Of a stretch of DNA of 64,000 nt, positions 49,455 to 62,111 are shown in pieces (position 1 is the stretch's first letter; each line of letters starts with the position of its first letter). The DNA comes from Bradysia coprophila (taxonomy: Eukaryota; Arthropoda; Insecta; Diptera; Sciaridae), in the NCBI RefSeq assembly GCF_014529535.1, contig NW_023503313.1, positions 983,376 through 1,047,375 of the forward strand, given 5' to 3'. The notes under the pieces were generated by a model. It had not been told where the DNA came from, made no database searches, and saw only the letters and a program-made list of their open reading frames with translations. A program made the translations under genes and the position numbers.

Positions 49455-52400
49455 TCTAACGTGACATGTGTCTACCATCGTCAGATAGAAAGTCTCTTGA
49501 TGACTTCTTATTAAAAGCCGATAAATTTCCGTTTCCCGCTGTGATGATAAAATTACAATAAGTCTTGCAATAAATGTCGCCGTAACAGTGAAACGTGAGA
49601 TCTATCTAAAATTCAATCAAATACGTCTTACTTCGTACTACAGCCCAATGGGAAATTTGAAGAAATTTTCTGTTGACATAAACCATTATGTCGAGGAGGA
49701 AATCACTATTTTGTAATTAACATGGTTAATCACTTAATCTGTTAATCAGAAACATAAGTTTTGTGAATCCAAACGGTTAATCGGTGATTAACATTGATTA
49801 ACCGCTGTATTTCACGTTTATTTGTAGTTTTGCGATGATTCTCCCGGTCAAATGCTGGTAAATCACCAATTCATCATCATGTTAATCACATCAATAAAAA
49901 AGAGTGTTTTCCCCCTCGCATTATGTCAAAATGTTTTGCAAAAAACACCCTAAATGACTTTTTATGGCTGATTAAGTTGTCAAAGAACCAAGCACAGTAC
50001 CTAATAGGAAAAATATTTTAGTGTCATGCTTTCTACTGCTATGCTTGGTGCTTCGATATTGAAATATTGGGGCCGTGCCATCCACTTTTTGGGTAAATTG
50101 ATAGTACATTCCATCAGTTACCCGAAGCAAGGTGCGATATACCCACTCGTCAAAATAAAAATTTGGAACTGGGCTTTACGTGATTAGGCACTGTAAATAC
50201 ATATTTCGTATGAGCGAAGTGAACGTAAAATCCATTACAAAGTTCTGCCTTCGTAATCAATTTGAATCGATAATAAATTCAGATTGATTCTGTACTTCTT
50301 TTCGGAATTATCGGTTTCAAGGTCTTGTCTATTTTCTTTGCGCTAACCGAACATTCTATTCATAAGTGTCAATGCGATCTTGAGTCATTTAATTAAAACA
50401 GATAAAAGCGAATTCAGATTTCAGATGCTTTTACACGAAAAGGTAAGGTGGTTCCAAAAATTTTATTTTCATAAGTGGCGACGTTAAAGCCCGACCAGAA
50501 GGAGAGAGGCGAAGCGACATTTAAATTGCCGTAACACGTAAGAGTTAGTTCAGTGTGTCAAAAATACTTAGATGTAATCAAGTAATAGATTCGAAAAGTG
50601 CGCCGATCAAATGCTTGCGATCTGTGAAAAGATCTCTCATCTCAACCAAAAAAATCTTCTAAACCAATAAATTGGCAAATGATTTAACTTTTAATGCATC
50701 CGAACATCAGTTTAATGATTCAAGTCAAGTCAAGATATGATCCGTTCTGATTTGCCATTTCAACGTTACATTGAGTGCCTCTAAAAATACAACACGAATT
50801 ATTTAGCTAATATCTCACATCGATTTTTTTTCTTGAAAAATGTTGAACATCCAGAGCGGCAACTAGATGGACGATACAAGAAACTTGTAATGCCTGAAAA
50901 ATGCATATTGTGACCTCTTTAACAGCAGGATAAATGTATAGTGAGAATGAAAATCGTGAATAAGAAGATCAAATCTTTCGTTTGACTTCAAAATGTTTTT
51001 TTCTAACCCATCATTACACAAATCTTAGCTACGACTCTGTAAACATCATCACAGCACGTTAAAGCAATGCAACTTAATGATGTTTTTTTTTCGTAAATTT
51101 CCGCAAGGAAGGTCAATATATATCCGACAGATTTCATGTATAATACCTGTGTAGTACGGCATAATATACGGGTGTCCCAGAACGATTTATTTATAAATAG
51201 TTTATGTTGAGTAAAGTTTTCATTTTATGAATTTTAATTTTATTAATAATTTGAAACTATGAAGGAAGAAAAATAGTCTTATGACGCATCGCAAACATTC
51301 TGTGTACAACTCGCAGTGCTCTTTTTTTGGTGATAATTAATGTGCCGTTGGAAGCAAGAGCAACACATCGTGCATCGATTTTATAATTATTAAAAAATCG
51401 ACCAAACGAAGTAACAGATTTCCTTACTGTCCAAGGTGAAAATGGAAGCACAACTGTTACAAATTAAGTCTGATATTCTCTTGCATCGAGTATGTATCTT
51501 TTTAACTTCACGTGGACAATCCGGCCATTTGCATACGGCGCAGTCATCTGAGGGACGCAAAACTTTTGATTTGATGGCAGAAAAAGGAGGAAAAAGGTTT
51601 TTAGACAACCATCATTTCAACACTGAAAATACAGCTAGCTCATCAGCACTTCATGTCGTCTGTTTTGAATGAGACATCAGTACCAATGCTCAGGAAAAAC
51701 TCACATGGTGAACTCTCTTAACAGTCTTAAGGCAGTTTTTTTTAACTTTTTGTTCAAAGTATGCTCATGAACGCCCACTGAAAATCCTTTAAAACTTTCA
51801 CATAAATCTGGCTTTCTCAAGACATCCCTTTGTTTTATTCTGTGATTATTCCACTTTTTTACGGCTTCACGTAAAAATTTTAGAATTTCAATCTTTGTGA
51901 ACTTATAAATTGAGCAACAAGCAAAATGTCAATGGCATCTCCATCAATTTATTGTCCTTACTATCTCTTCCTATATCTATTATCAGAGGTTACCATTATC
52001 CAGCTGAGCTTCAAACCATCAAACGGAAGTATGTGGATGCCGACTGCCGATTTTGATACAACTGATATTTCGATTGATTTTATTATTAATGGTTGGTGCT
52101 GTTTTGCTCTTTTTTTACTTTTTATTTGTTCGATACGAGAGGGTGCAGCTGAAGTTTAAGGAATTTCATTCAAATACAAGCTTCGCATAAGTTGACTGAA
52201 ATGTGTATTAATTGTCGTAAATTTATTTATTTGAATTGCAACGAATTAATGTTGATAACTCCGCGACACAGCAGAGGAATGAAATAAGGAGAAACATAAG
52301 GGGAAAATGTTGTTATATGTTTTATGCATAAAAGGACTCAATATTATGTATGTGTTTGGTATTTTGAGTGTGCGTGTTTGTTCGATTGTACAACCGTATT

Positions 52401-52487
52401 TCATGCAATTTAATGCGAATTGCAAAGGATATAACGGAGTTTGAGGTAGTTTTTTGTTTGCTGTTAGACTATGGGAATAAATCAACG
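49455..52487. other. Gene-free stretch
   Basis: No gene is called. Two overlapping minus-strand frames at 51257-51608 include a Cys-rich stretch (CAVCKWPDCPREVKK, then ICNSC) that is noted in the findings. Near 49720-49870 the word gttaatc recurs several times. Confidence 0.45.
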
Positions 52488-52620
52488 TTTTTAGCCCCGT
52501 ACGAAGTACTGGGGGCTTATAAGATTAATATGCCGTTTGTAACACGTCGAATTGGAAGCAGACAGTAAGGGCAAAGCATTTAGTTGTGTTCATAGATGAC
52601 GAATCCGCAATAAAAAAAAT

Positions 52621-52656
52621 GTCCGTCCGTCCGTCCGTCCGTCCGTCCGTCCGTCC
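52621..52656 (+). repeat. (GTCC)9 microsatellite of HINE copy C
   Basis: Nine perfect GTCC tetramers. The homologous site in copy B holds five plus one GTCT, and copies A and D hold mixed GTCC/GTCT. A GTCY tetramer tract is a described hallmark of DINE-1 elements. Confidence 0.95.
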
Positions 52657-52948
52657 GTGACCCCTCTAGCTAGAGTAAATCACAACCTTTTTTCAAAATT
52701 CTTTTTTTCCCCGATTGGTATCGACAAAAGTAAGGTCAAGTTCGAAAATGGGTATGGTAGGGTCGGCCCCTCCAGAGCTAGGGCCCTATAGGTGTTTTTC
52801 AGTCTTTCGACGATATCTACCGAAATACGCACGCAATAGCTGCTTGTGATATATCAAATGAAAGGTATTGACGAGTAGAACAAAGTTGCTGAACATTGTT
52901 TTTGGGTAAGATGCAACGCGAGCTTGTTGGGAGGGCTCAAAGGTCGTT

Positions 52949-54452
52949 ACTCGGCCCTAAGTGTTTTTTGCACATAAATCGAGTAAATCTCATCCGATTT
53001 TGCTAGATTTAGTTTTTTATGGAAGGTAAATGAATACCGAAAAGAACGTGTCGAAAAAAGTTTCAAATTTGGGCCCTTGGACTAAGGCCGCTACTCGGCC
53101 CTAAGTGTTTTTTGCACATAAATTGAGTAAATCTCATCCGATTTTGCTAGATTTAGTTTTTTATGGAAGGTAACTGAATACCGAAAAGAACGTGTCGAAA
53201 AAAGTTTCAAATTTGGGCCCTTGGACTAAGGCCGCTACTCGGCCCTAAGTGTTTTTTGCACATAAATCGAGTAAATCTCATCCGATTTTGCTAGATTTAG
53301 TTTTTTATGGAAGGTAACTGAATACCGAAAAGAACGTGTCGAAAAAAGTTTCAAATTTGGGCCCTTGGACTAAGGCCGCTACTCGGCCCTAAGTGTTTTT
53401 TGCACAGAAATCGAGTAAATCTCATTCGATTTTGCTAGATTTAGTTTTTTATGGAAGGTAACTGAATACCGAAAAGAACGTGTCGAAAAAAGTTTCAAAT
53501 TTGGGCCCTTGGACTAAGGCCGCTACTCGGCCCTAAGTGTTTTTTGCACATAAATCGAGTAAATCTCATCCGATTTTGCTAGATTTAGTTTTTTATGGAA
53601 AGTAACTGAATACCGAAAAGAACGTGTCGAAAAAAATTTCAAATTTGGGCCCTTGGACTAAGGCCGCTACTCGGCCCTAAGTGTTTTTTGCACATAAATC
53701 GAGTAAATCTCATCCGGTTTTGCTAGATTTAGTTTTTTATGGAAGGTAACTGAATACCGAAAAGAACGTGTCGAAAAAAGTTTCAAATTTGGGCCCTTGG
53801 ACTAAGGCCGCTACTCGGCCCTAAGTGTTTTTTGCACATAAATCGAGTAAATCTCATCCGATTTTGCTAGATTTAGTTTTTTATGGAAAGTAACTGAATA
53901 CCGAAAAGAACGTGTCGAAAAAAGTTTCAAATTTGGGCCCTTGGACTAAGGCCGCTACTCGGCCCTAAGTGTTTTTTGCACATAAATCGAGTAAATCTCA
54001 TCCGGTTTTGCTAGATTTAGTTTTTTATGGAAGGTAACTGAATACCGAAAAGAACGTGTCGAAAAAAGTTTCAAATTTGGGCCCTTGGACTAAGGCCGCT
54101 ACTCGGCCCTAAGTGTTTTTTGCACATAAATCGAGTAAATCTCATCCGATTTTGCTAGATTTAGTTTTTTATGGAAGGTAACTGAATACCGAAAAGAACG
54201 TGTCGAAAAAAGTTTCAAATTTGGGCCCTTGGACTAAGGCCGCTACTCGGCCCTAAGTGTTTTTTGCACATAAATCGAGTAAATCTCATCCGGTTTTGCT
54301 AGATTTAGTTTTTTATGGAAGGTAACTGAATACCGAAAAGAACGTGTCGAAAAAAGTTTCAAATTTGGGCCCTTGGACTAAGGCCGCTACTCGGCCCTAA
54401 GTGTTTTTTGCACATAAATCGAGTAAATCTCATCCGATTTTGCTAGATTTTG
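52949..54452 (+). repeat. Tandem array of 144-bp units inside HINE copy C (11 units)
   Basis: The phrase cacataaatcgag (or one-base variants) starts near 52971, 53115, 53259, 53403, 53547, 53691, 53835, 53979, 54123, 54267 and 54411, i.e. every 144 bases. Units are nearly identical. From the fifth unit on, variants alternate: ccgatttt in units 5, 7, 9 and 11; ccggtttt in units 6, 8 and 10. The final unit turns into the unique 3' domain at tttgtttcatttgagag, the same junction as in copy B. Confidence 0.95.
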
Positions 54453-54786
54453 TTTCATTTGAGAGATAATTGAATACCCAATAGAAAGTTGGCAAACAAT
54501 TTTGGGTTTCTAAAATAATATCGTAAATTGTTGGTTTTATTTGAGAGGTACTTCGTACGGGCTTTCGTAATTGCGCTATGCGCAATTTTAAAAATGAACA
54601 CTTTCAGTAAATTTGACCATGCCCAACTTGACTTGCATTTTGGTAATAGACGCATTAGAGGGTTGTAGACGTATTAGGGTTCCGGGCGTATTACGGCTAC
54701 GGACGTATTATGGTTACGGACGAAATAGGATTACGGGTCGTACGGGGCTAAGTCGCAGCAAACGCTCCGACTGTTCTGATGCCTTG

Positions 54787-57583
54787 TTTTCTTCTTTCTG
54801 CTAATTGAAATGTTAAAGTCATTTATAAACCAATGAAGATCTTGATCTAAGAGAAATTTAGCATATCCAACAGAACCAATTTCAAATCATATTTTTTGTA
54901 ACTCTCAGTGCTAGATGGATCGACAGTGACGATTAATATAAACAAAGAGTACAATTAAGTGTTCTCTTATACACCAAAAGATATGATTGACCTATTGAAG
55001 TGAAAGATTTTCCCCAAACACAATAACATATAATAATAGAAGTAGCAGACCTAATGATTATTTAGCGAGTTTGAAAAGTTTAAAATATGTCAAATTTCAG
55101 AGGATTTTCTTAAACTACTCCCAGAGAAATTTCTACATTTTTCCATAAATTATTTACCTTTTCTTTTACTAAACTGAATTGCGCGATCTTGTTGCTTATG
55201 TAGAGTCGTACCGACGTCCTATTTTTACAGAAAACAATTGGCATTTGAAATTTCGACAGATCATAAGTGGTACCTTTTTTCTTCGAACAACACCTACCAC
55301 TCCGTACCTATGTAAGATGTTTTGAGTTGTTGTATGTTTCGATTTTGAAACGCTCAAGGTAATGCCACGAGTTTCCTAAGGGTTTTAATTATCTGTATGG
55401 TTTGACTTAATTGAATACTTATTATACCAAGCAAACATAATATGAAGATGTGAAACTCTCCCGTTATGTGTATGGATGTGCAGTGCAAGCATATCTAAGT
55501 TCTCTATAAATTAGGTCAATTGAATGTTTCCGCGTTGCTTTTCAATTTTTTTAAAACATGAATGAGTGAGTACATGTTTCTTAATGTCTTAAAATCTAAC
55601 GAACTGGATAACTCTAAAACCATTTTTAATTAAATCGCACTACAAAATATTACAGCCTTAAACGCATTATTTGTTTCTGTTTCCGACTGTAGAACACATT
55701 TGACGAAGAAATGTGCTAGTTACAATTTCTCATGTAGTTTATAAGTTTATTAGATCAGCGGCACACTTTCATCAATCAACAGCAAAATAACATTCCTTCC
55801 CATTGTTTGCTTAACATATTTTTCAGAGAAGGAAAATAAAATTCGAACAAAATGTTGTAGTTCCCATATACACCCTCCAGCAACCAACAACAACAACAAT
55901 TAATTTACGTAAAATTCAGACTTTTCTTCCTTATTCCCCGTATACATTAATCAAAAATCGTTTAAACACATTTCCACGAGCATTCGAGTTCGTTAATCGG
56001 TATGATATCGGTTCGCCCAACTGTGATATAATAATGGGTCTTTTAAAGTGTATTATGTCAGAGGAACAGCTAAAGTACATCACAAAACGACCTTTTCGAT
56101 GGATTTTTTTTTTCGTCATATTTCCAGCTATAATGTCACAAAATAGCAGCCCGTTACTTTATACTGTGTTGTTGATAACAAAATCACTTTATTTTCCGCT
56201 ACTATTAGAACTTTGGTTTTTTGTCGCTTGATCCATCCATCATGGTATACACATCTTAAACATTTATATTTATAAGATGATTATGATAGACTACGAAGTT
56301 CGGAGTTAACAACTTTTTGCGGATAATATAGTACAAGACAACAGCGAAAGAAAAAAATGTAACAAGACGAACAAGACATTATCGGTTTTTTATGCTATAT
56401 GTTATATATAACTTTCGATAGTCTGATCTGATAGAGAATGGAAAAAGGTTTTTTTTTGTTTTCCATAGCATTTTAAAAGTGCTTGAACTCAATACACAAA
56501 GTCGAGTTATGTTGATACGCTTGTTGAATTTCTATTTTCCGAATAACAAGGAAAAATGTGAGAAAATCGAAGATAGAGTTGTTCGATGTCGATAAGAACT
56601 GAATCATTGATCAGGACTCCCACATCATTTGTATATATTTATTTGTAGCTTTTATTATCCACTATTGGATGTAACCCTCCCGATGTGGGGTATTTCGCCA
56701 TGAAATACCACGCGGGCCAGTGCGGGTTGGTGATTTGTATGCATCATTTGTATGCATGCGGAAAATTCTAGTTTTCGAGCGATTTTACTCGGTTTACTAG
56801 CTTCACATACTTCTCGTGTCGTGTCCAATAGCGGGCCTAGGTGTCCTTACGAATTTTTTTTTATTTAGTAATACTTTTGGATCAATTTTACAGGATAATT
56901 CTTTCCAGTACTTCATTCATGTGTCGCTGCATGCAGTTTTTTTTACGTATATTATAAAATTATTGAAGAACGGAGGATGTAATGGGTTTGAGGCTTAAAA
57001 ATACGTATAATTTGAATTATAGTTTAAAGGTCAAAGTTTACGAATTTTACATACATGTCGTGGATGCTGAAGAAGTAATATAACATTACATCTTAAGCGT
57101 AAACACACATTTTTCATGTGTCATAGGTGTCATTAGCCTGATTTTTTCCACTCCTGGGAAAGAGGCATTTTGTTGACGATTTCCCTGGTGACAGTTCGGA
57201 GGAGAAAATGTTTATTTTATCCCTTCTTTTTTTGATAGTGTAGAAAATGGTAATTTTTGTCCCAACACGGTGCGCAACATACTATTATTCAATCCACGTT
57301 TTGTTTAACTATAGATCTTATACTTAAACGAGGTAGGTTCATTTTAGAGTGTAGTGGACAGCCTGAAATAAAGGGTATAATTGGCTATTATGAGGGTCAC
57401 TGAATCCTTGTTACTCCATATGTGGACTGTGTAGTTTATCGTTTGGCATAATGCATCTGACAGTAATATTCGATTAAAGCTTGATGTCTGACCAATGGTG
57501 CCGGTTTGTAATTTCTGCCATGTCTACAAGCTCTCAAAACTCATCAACATAAAAATGTGAACGAACAAGGACGTAATAGTGTT
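54787..57583. other. Gene-free stretch
   Basis: AT-rich. Short frames only. A small perfect hairpin ggtatttc-gccat-gaaatacc lies near 56690-56712. No gene or RNA gene recognised. Confidence 0.5.
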
Positions 57584-57764
57584 GTTGATAAGGACCACTT
57601 TTATGAAAACGTTTACATTCGTATAAAAGCTGGGCTACCCTTCCAAAAGTTAGTTTTTCTCATTGTAAAGTAGGTCAACATATCAGTGGGTTCCTTAGCT
57701 TTTAGAAGGGTAGCCCAGATTTTGTCCGAGTGTGAACGTTTTCATAAAGGTAGTCCTTATCAAC
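57584..57764. mobile_element. Fold-back MITE-like element with arms of about 65 bp
   Basis: The left arm starts gttgataaggaccactttta and runs to gctgggctacccttccaaaag. The right arm is its inverse, from cttttagaagggtagcccag to aggtagtccttatcaac, with scattered mismatches. The loop is about 40 bases. No coding capacity and no clear target duplication. Confidence 0.75.
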
Positions 57765-60700
57765 TGTACTATAAGCTACTATAGATTTTAGGGGATTTCG
57801 TAGAAGGAAAATGTACAATAAGAGAACAAATAGTTGATCACGCCTCGGGCTAAACATAAAATCATTTCTGCAAAATGGATCCCAATATATTCGATTTCCA
57901 CAATTGAATTCTGTCAAATTTCGAAATTTCAATTCCGATAATTCGATAGTGGCTTGTATTTAAATGCAAGTAAATTGATACAGATCATAGCGAAGACAGA
58001 CGATTATAATGAAAATTTCACATACAGTGCATGTGTACTAGTACATCCTCTTGGTATACCATAAAGAAAACCTCAGTGGTTTTACACCATAGCGATATGG
58101 TTAAATGGTAGAGTGCTATTATAAAGTGAATGCAAAAACGGGTGTAATTTAACATTGTGCACAGATGCTTGCATTTATTGGGTCTGTGAGATAATCTCAT
58201 TTAATTAAAATTAAATCGATTTTGGGGAAGCCTTCGTTTTTTTTGCCGTAAAATCACATTTTACTGATACATTTTACAGATAGTTGTATGAGCCGGATAT
58301 TAAGTTTCTCTTTATACTTTTTTATAAAAACATTTCAATTTCAATGGTGTACACACAGTGCACTGTTGCAGTTTCAAATATTAGGAAATAAATTTACGTG
58401 TCGAAAACTTGTTCAACAAAATTTCATTTTCTGCATGCATAAACTTTATACACCATTCACACGTTACAGCATGCAAAATAGAAATGCTGCAGTTGTTTTT
58501 CTTTAATATAAGCGGTAAGATTATCGCTTATGTACACATCTTTTGTATTTGGGAACAATAGAATTGCGGGTGGCCATAATGGTACAGAGTGTGTGTATAA
58601 ATCAGGCGAAATCCTTACCTCAATTCAAGTCTTTATTTACCACGATCCATAAATGTTAAAGACACATTCGTCCATAGTTTCGAAGATTAAGTTCTAATTA
58701 TAATGTTGTTTACGGCAATGTATATATTTATGCTTCGGTGAAGATTGAACGGTTTCTATACATATACGTATAAACAGGAGCTTAAAGCTATTTAAAGGGA
58801 ATAAATAGAATATGTTCACTGTATTTAATCTGGCACACGATTTACAAGCTCGCAACGAAGTAATTAATGTTGTTAGTTTTCTATGATACAGCGTGGTTTA
58901 CACAGTGGTACATTAAGCTTCTATTCATCGGGGCTACTCTATAGTGTAGTGCCTAGGTAAATTATCTTGTCAGACCCAATGAATTTGCAAAGCCTTCGAA
59001 GATGCCGACTCGTTTTGCTCAAACAAAACCAAGATGCTAGGTAGGTCCACAAAAATTTACAAGTAAAATTTAAATTATTCTCTGAACTCGTGAAACGATA
59101 ACCATTGCAAGCTTACAACTGAAAACATTAAACATTATACTCTACAAAGTTGCAGAAACATGACAAACATTTCCATTTTTACGCTTTAATTTTATCAAGT
59201 ATTATAACTTCCACTTTGCTGAAACTGAATTTCCGCACGAATGTGTATGGCTTGACGAAAAGTAATTATATTATTAATCACAACGTTGCTATTTTTTTTC
59301 ACGCTCGCTGAAGTTGTAATCGTTTTCATCATTTAGTTGGGAAAAGTCGAGTATAGAGATATATATAAGGAAGGAGCTTATTTCTACTGATTTCAATTTT
59401 TTTGTGATTTTTCTGTTTTAATGTTGGGGTAAATGAAGCTCTGTATTTAAAATTGTTTTTTTAGTGCTCTGTTAAACAATTATTTATGAGATTAGCTTAA
59501 AGGGAATTAATTTCTGGACAGGTTGACATTTATGAACCTTTTAGAAACGGCTAGTTATCGACAATGATAAAAAATAAGTGATGAACACTGGAAAGCGTTC
59601 TCTTATTTCCTTGACCCCTTGACTGTAATGAGTAATGGGTCTTACAGTAGAAAATGTACCGTACGATCAATATTATTGAAAATGTGATCAAAAACGTTAA
59701 AGGTTTCTACGTAACACTTTATTTATACCTTTCGTAACACGAAGTAATTCTCAACCGATTTTCAAACATCTTTCTTGTTCGATAAAAGATAGAAATCGTC
59801 AGGTCAAGTTTGAAAATGGATGGGATCCCATTACCCATTGGGATCGGCATAACGATTATTATGAGTAGTTCTACAAAGAAGCCTTTTCTTCTATTTGTTA
59901 ACACGATAACTGGAGTAATTCTTTACCGATTTAAAAGAAAATTGTTTGATGAAGAATGAAATTCCTGAGGTTTAGGTTCCAATATAAATTAGAAAATAAA
60001 AAAGGATGTGAAGTTTAGTTTTTGTTGAAGATATACTCCATTTTTTATCCAGGGCATTTTTCCTGGACAAAAGTGTGAATATAAAACGAGACCTGTAGCC
60101 TGTACCATAAGTATCCATTTATAATATTACCGGTGTTTGCAAACGTTTTGCAGCTTTTCAGTGAAACTAAACAGAATGAACTTATTAATAAGAAATTTCT
60201 TTTAATTCTTTTTCTAATTATGTTTTTGTGGTCGTAAAAATTAAATATATTGAAATAATTCAAAAATCATTGACATTACAAACACTATTGACAAGTTCAG
60301 ACAGTCAAGGGATCTCACCCATCCAACAGGAGGGACCTAGTATTATAGCAGAACGTATAGTACAACTAAAGTTAAAAAAAATTTGCCCAAACCTCAAACT
60401 TTAAATGAAGTTACAGATTATAATCGTGAATCGTAATTTATGAATGATTAAGTAATAATCGATAACAGGGAATTTACTCAGCCGTACCAAGGCTGTTTTC
60501 TTTCCAAAGTAACTCGTAGATTATCAGCATACCACGAATTTTGAGTTTATTTTACAACACACTAGGAAAAAGTTTCACCATAAATTTGAATTAATGATGC
60601 ATAAACAATGCAATTTGGAGGTATAAGCGTTCTCTACTCTTACGTATGAAGACAGATAGAACTTCTATCTAGAAGTGTTCAAGTTATATAGAAAGTGAAT

Positions 60701-60928
60701 TGTGATGCTTTTTTCACTAAAGATCATTATTGGTGAACTTGCAGGAAATTGATGGAAAAGAACGGAACTTCATATTTGCAGTTTAAATAGACATTTAATG
60801 AAAAATTATAGAAAGAGGTAGTCTCTAAAACAAGGACGATTATACGAAGTAAAAGATATGTGTTAAGTCTGTTACTTCTTTAGTTTGGCACGACATCGAC
60901 ATCAGATAAATTTCCTATGAATTTTGGC
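57765..60928. other. Gene-free stretch
   Basis: Nothing recognised except a weak HINE-like relic at about 59715-59970, listed separately. Confidence 0.5.
59715..59970 (+). repeat. Possible decayed HINE-like fragment
   Basis: Contains twice, about 180 bases apart, a block of the type taacacga...gtaattct-accgattt, similar in word order to the gataacttgagtaaa...cccgattt section that follows the microsatellite in the full HINE copies, and a caggtcaagtttgaaaatgga section like their aaggtcaagttcgaaaatggg. No ends preserved. Confidence 0.4.
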
Positions 60929-62111
60929 TTTTTAGCCCCGTACGAAGTACTGGGGGCTTATAAGAACACCATGCCGTTTGTAACATGTGGAATTCGAAGC
61001 AGACGGTAAGGGCAAAGCATTTGTCTATGATTATAGATGACGAATCCACAATCTGTCTGTCTGTCCGTAAAACTCAACCGATTTCAAAAATTCTTTTTTT
61101 ACCCGATAGGTAATGACAATGGTGAGACCCCATACGAAAATGGGCATATTTGGCTCGACCACTCCTGAGCTGGGGCCCTATAAGTGTTTCAGGGTTTTTC
61201 GAAGATATCTACGGCATTTTAAACGCTACACTTGTAAGTGATACGTCAAATGAAAGGTATCTACAAAGCCAATCGACAAAAAAAAAGTTTATGGAAATTG
61301 GATGACCGACTCGTGAGTTAGAGCCCATGATGTGAACCAGGTACAGGGCGGGAAGCAGTTTTTGCTTGTAGGTCGGCCAAATTTGTACGGACTTCGACTA
61401 TTTTTGTTTTATTAGATAGGTATTGAACGTACCAATCAGGGAAAAAAGTTTATGAAATTTGGTTGACCGGAGCGTGAGCTAGGTCCCTTGGAGTGAGCTC
61501 ATATCCGGCTACTCGGCAGTACAGTGAACTTGGTGTATTTTGACAATGTCTCGAGTAAATTTTGACCGAATTTCATGATTTTTGTTTTGTTTGAAAGGTA
61601 TTAACGAATGTAAATCGTCAGAACTACTTCCGGTCTCCTAACAAAATGGCTACAGGCGGCCATATTGAATTTTAGTAATAGTGACGTATATTGGGGAAAA
61701 TGGTACAGAGAGAGTTTCTGTTAACAGAAAAGTAATTGGTTATGTGTGCGTAGTGTTTCAGGCATTCCATATATCACGCATATGGACATGGTGATAGAAA
61801 AAGTTTCAAATTTGGGTTCCTTAAATTACATCGTAAATTTTTGTTTTATTTGAGAGGTACTTCGTACGGGCATTCGTAATTGCGCTATGTGCATTTTTTA
61901 AGATGAATATGAATACTTTCATTAAAATTGCACGTGTCGGTATTGGGCTAGGTGGGAAGCATTATGGTAACGGGCACATACGGGTTACAGCTGTATTATG
62001 GCTTCGGAAAAATTAGGATCACTGACGAATTAGGGCTACGGATGCACTAATAGGTTTACGGGTCGTACTGGGCTCAGTCGCAGCAAACGCTCCGACTGTT
62101 CTGCCGGCTTG
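60929..62111 (+). mobile_element. HINE-like element, copy D, full length without the array
   Basis: 5' end tttttagccccgtacgaagt; a mixed GTCT/GTCC tract near 61052-61067; 3' end with diverged inverse tcgtactgggctcag, intact hairpin gtcgcagcaaacgctccgac and terminal cttg at 62108-62111. The interior is about 1 kb of largely unique sequence shared with copy A (aaatggct-ca-ggcggccatatt, gaaccagg-acagggcg) instead of the 144-base array of B and C. An inverted gtacttcgtacgggc lies at 61857-61871. A second subfamily, older judging by divergence. Confidence 0.82.

Larger units (their letters stand above)
52488..54786 (+). mobile_element. HINE-like (Helentron-associated, DINE-1-type) element, copy C, expanded
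   Basis: Same ends as copy B: 5' tttttagccccgtacgaagt; 3' inverse tcgtacggggctaa at 54738-54751; hairpin at 54752-54771; terminal cttg at 54783-54786. The (GTCC)9 microsatellite is at 52621-52656. The first 450 bases are almost identical to copy B, implying recent common descent. An inverted copy of the 5' end motif (gtacttcgtacgggc) sits at 54548-54562, about 240 bases inside the 3' end. No protein-coding frame. Confidence 0.88.

Noticed and set aside
56690-56712. Small perfect hairpin as a possible microRNA precursor
   Set aside because: The stem is only 8 bases; far too short for a microRNA hairpin.
58085-58150. Second A-box-like phrase (ggttaaatggtagagtg)
   Set aside because: No B box at the right distance and no cloverleaf.
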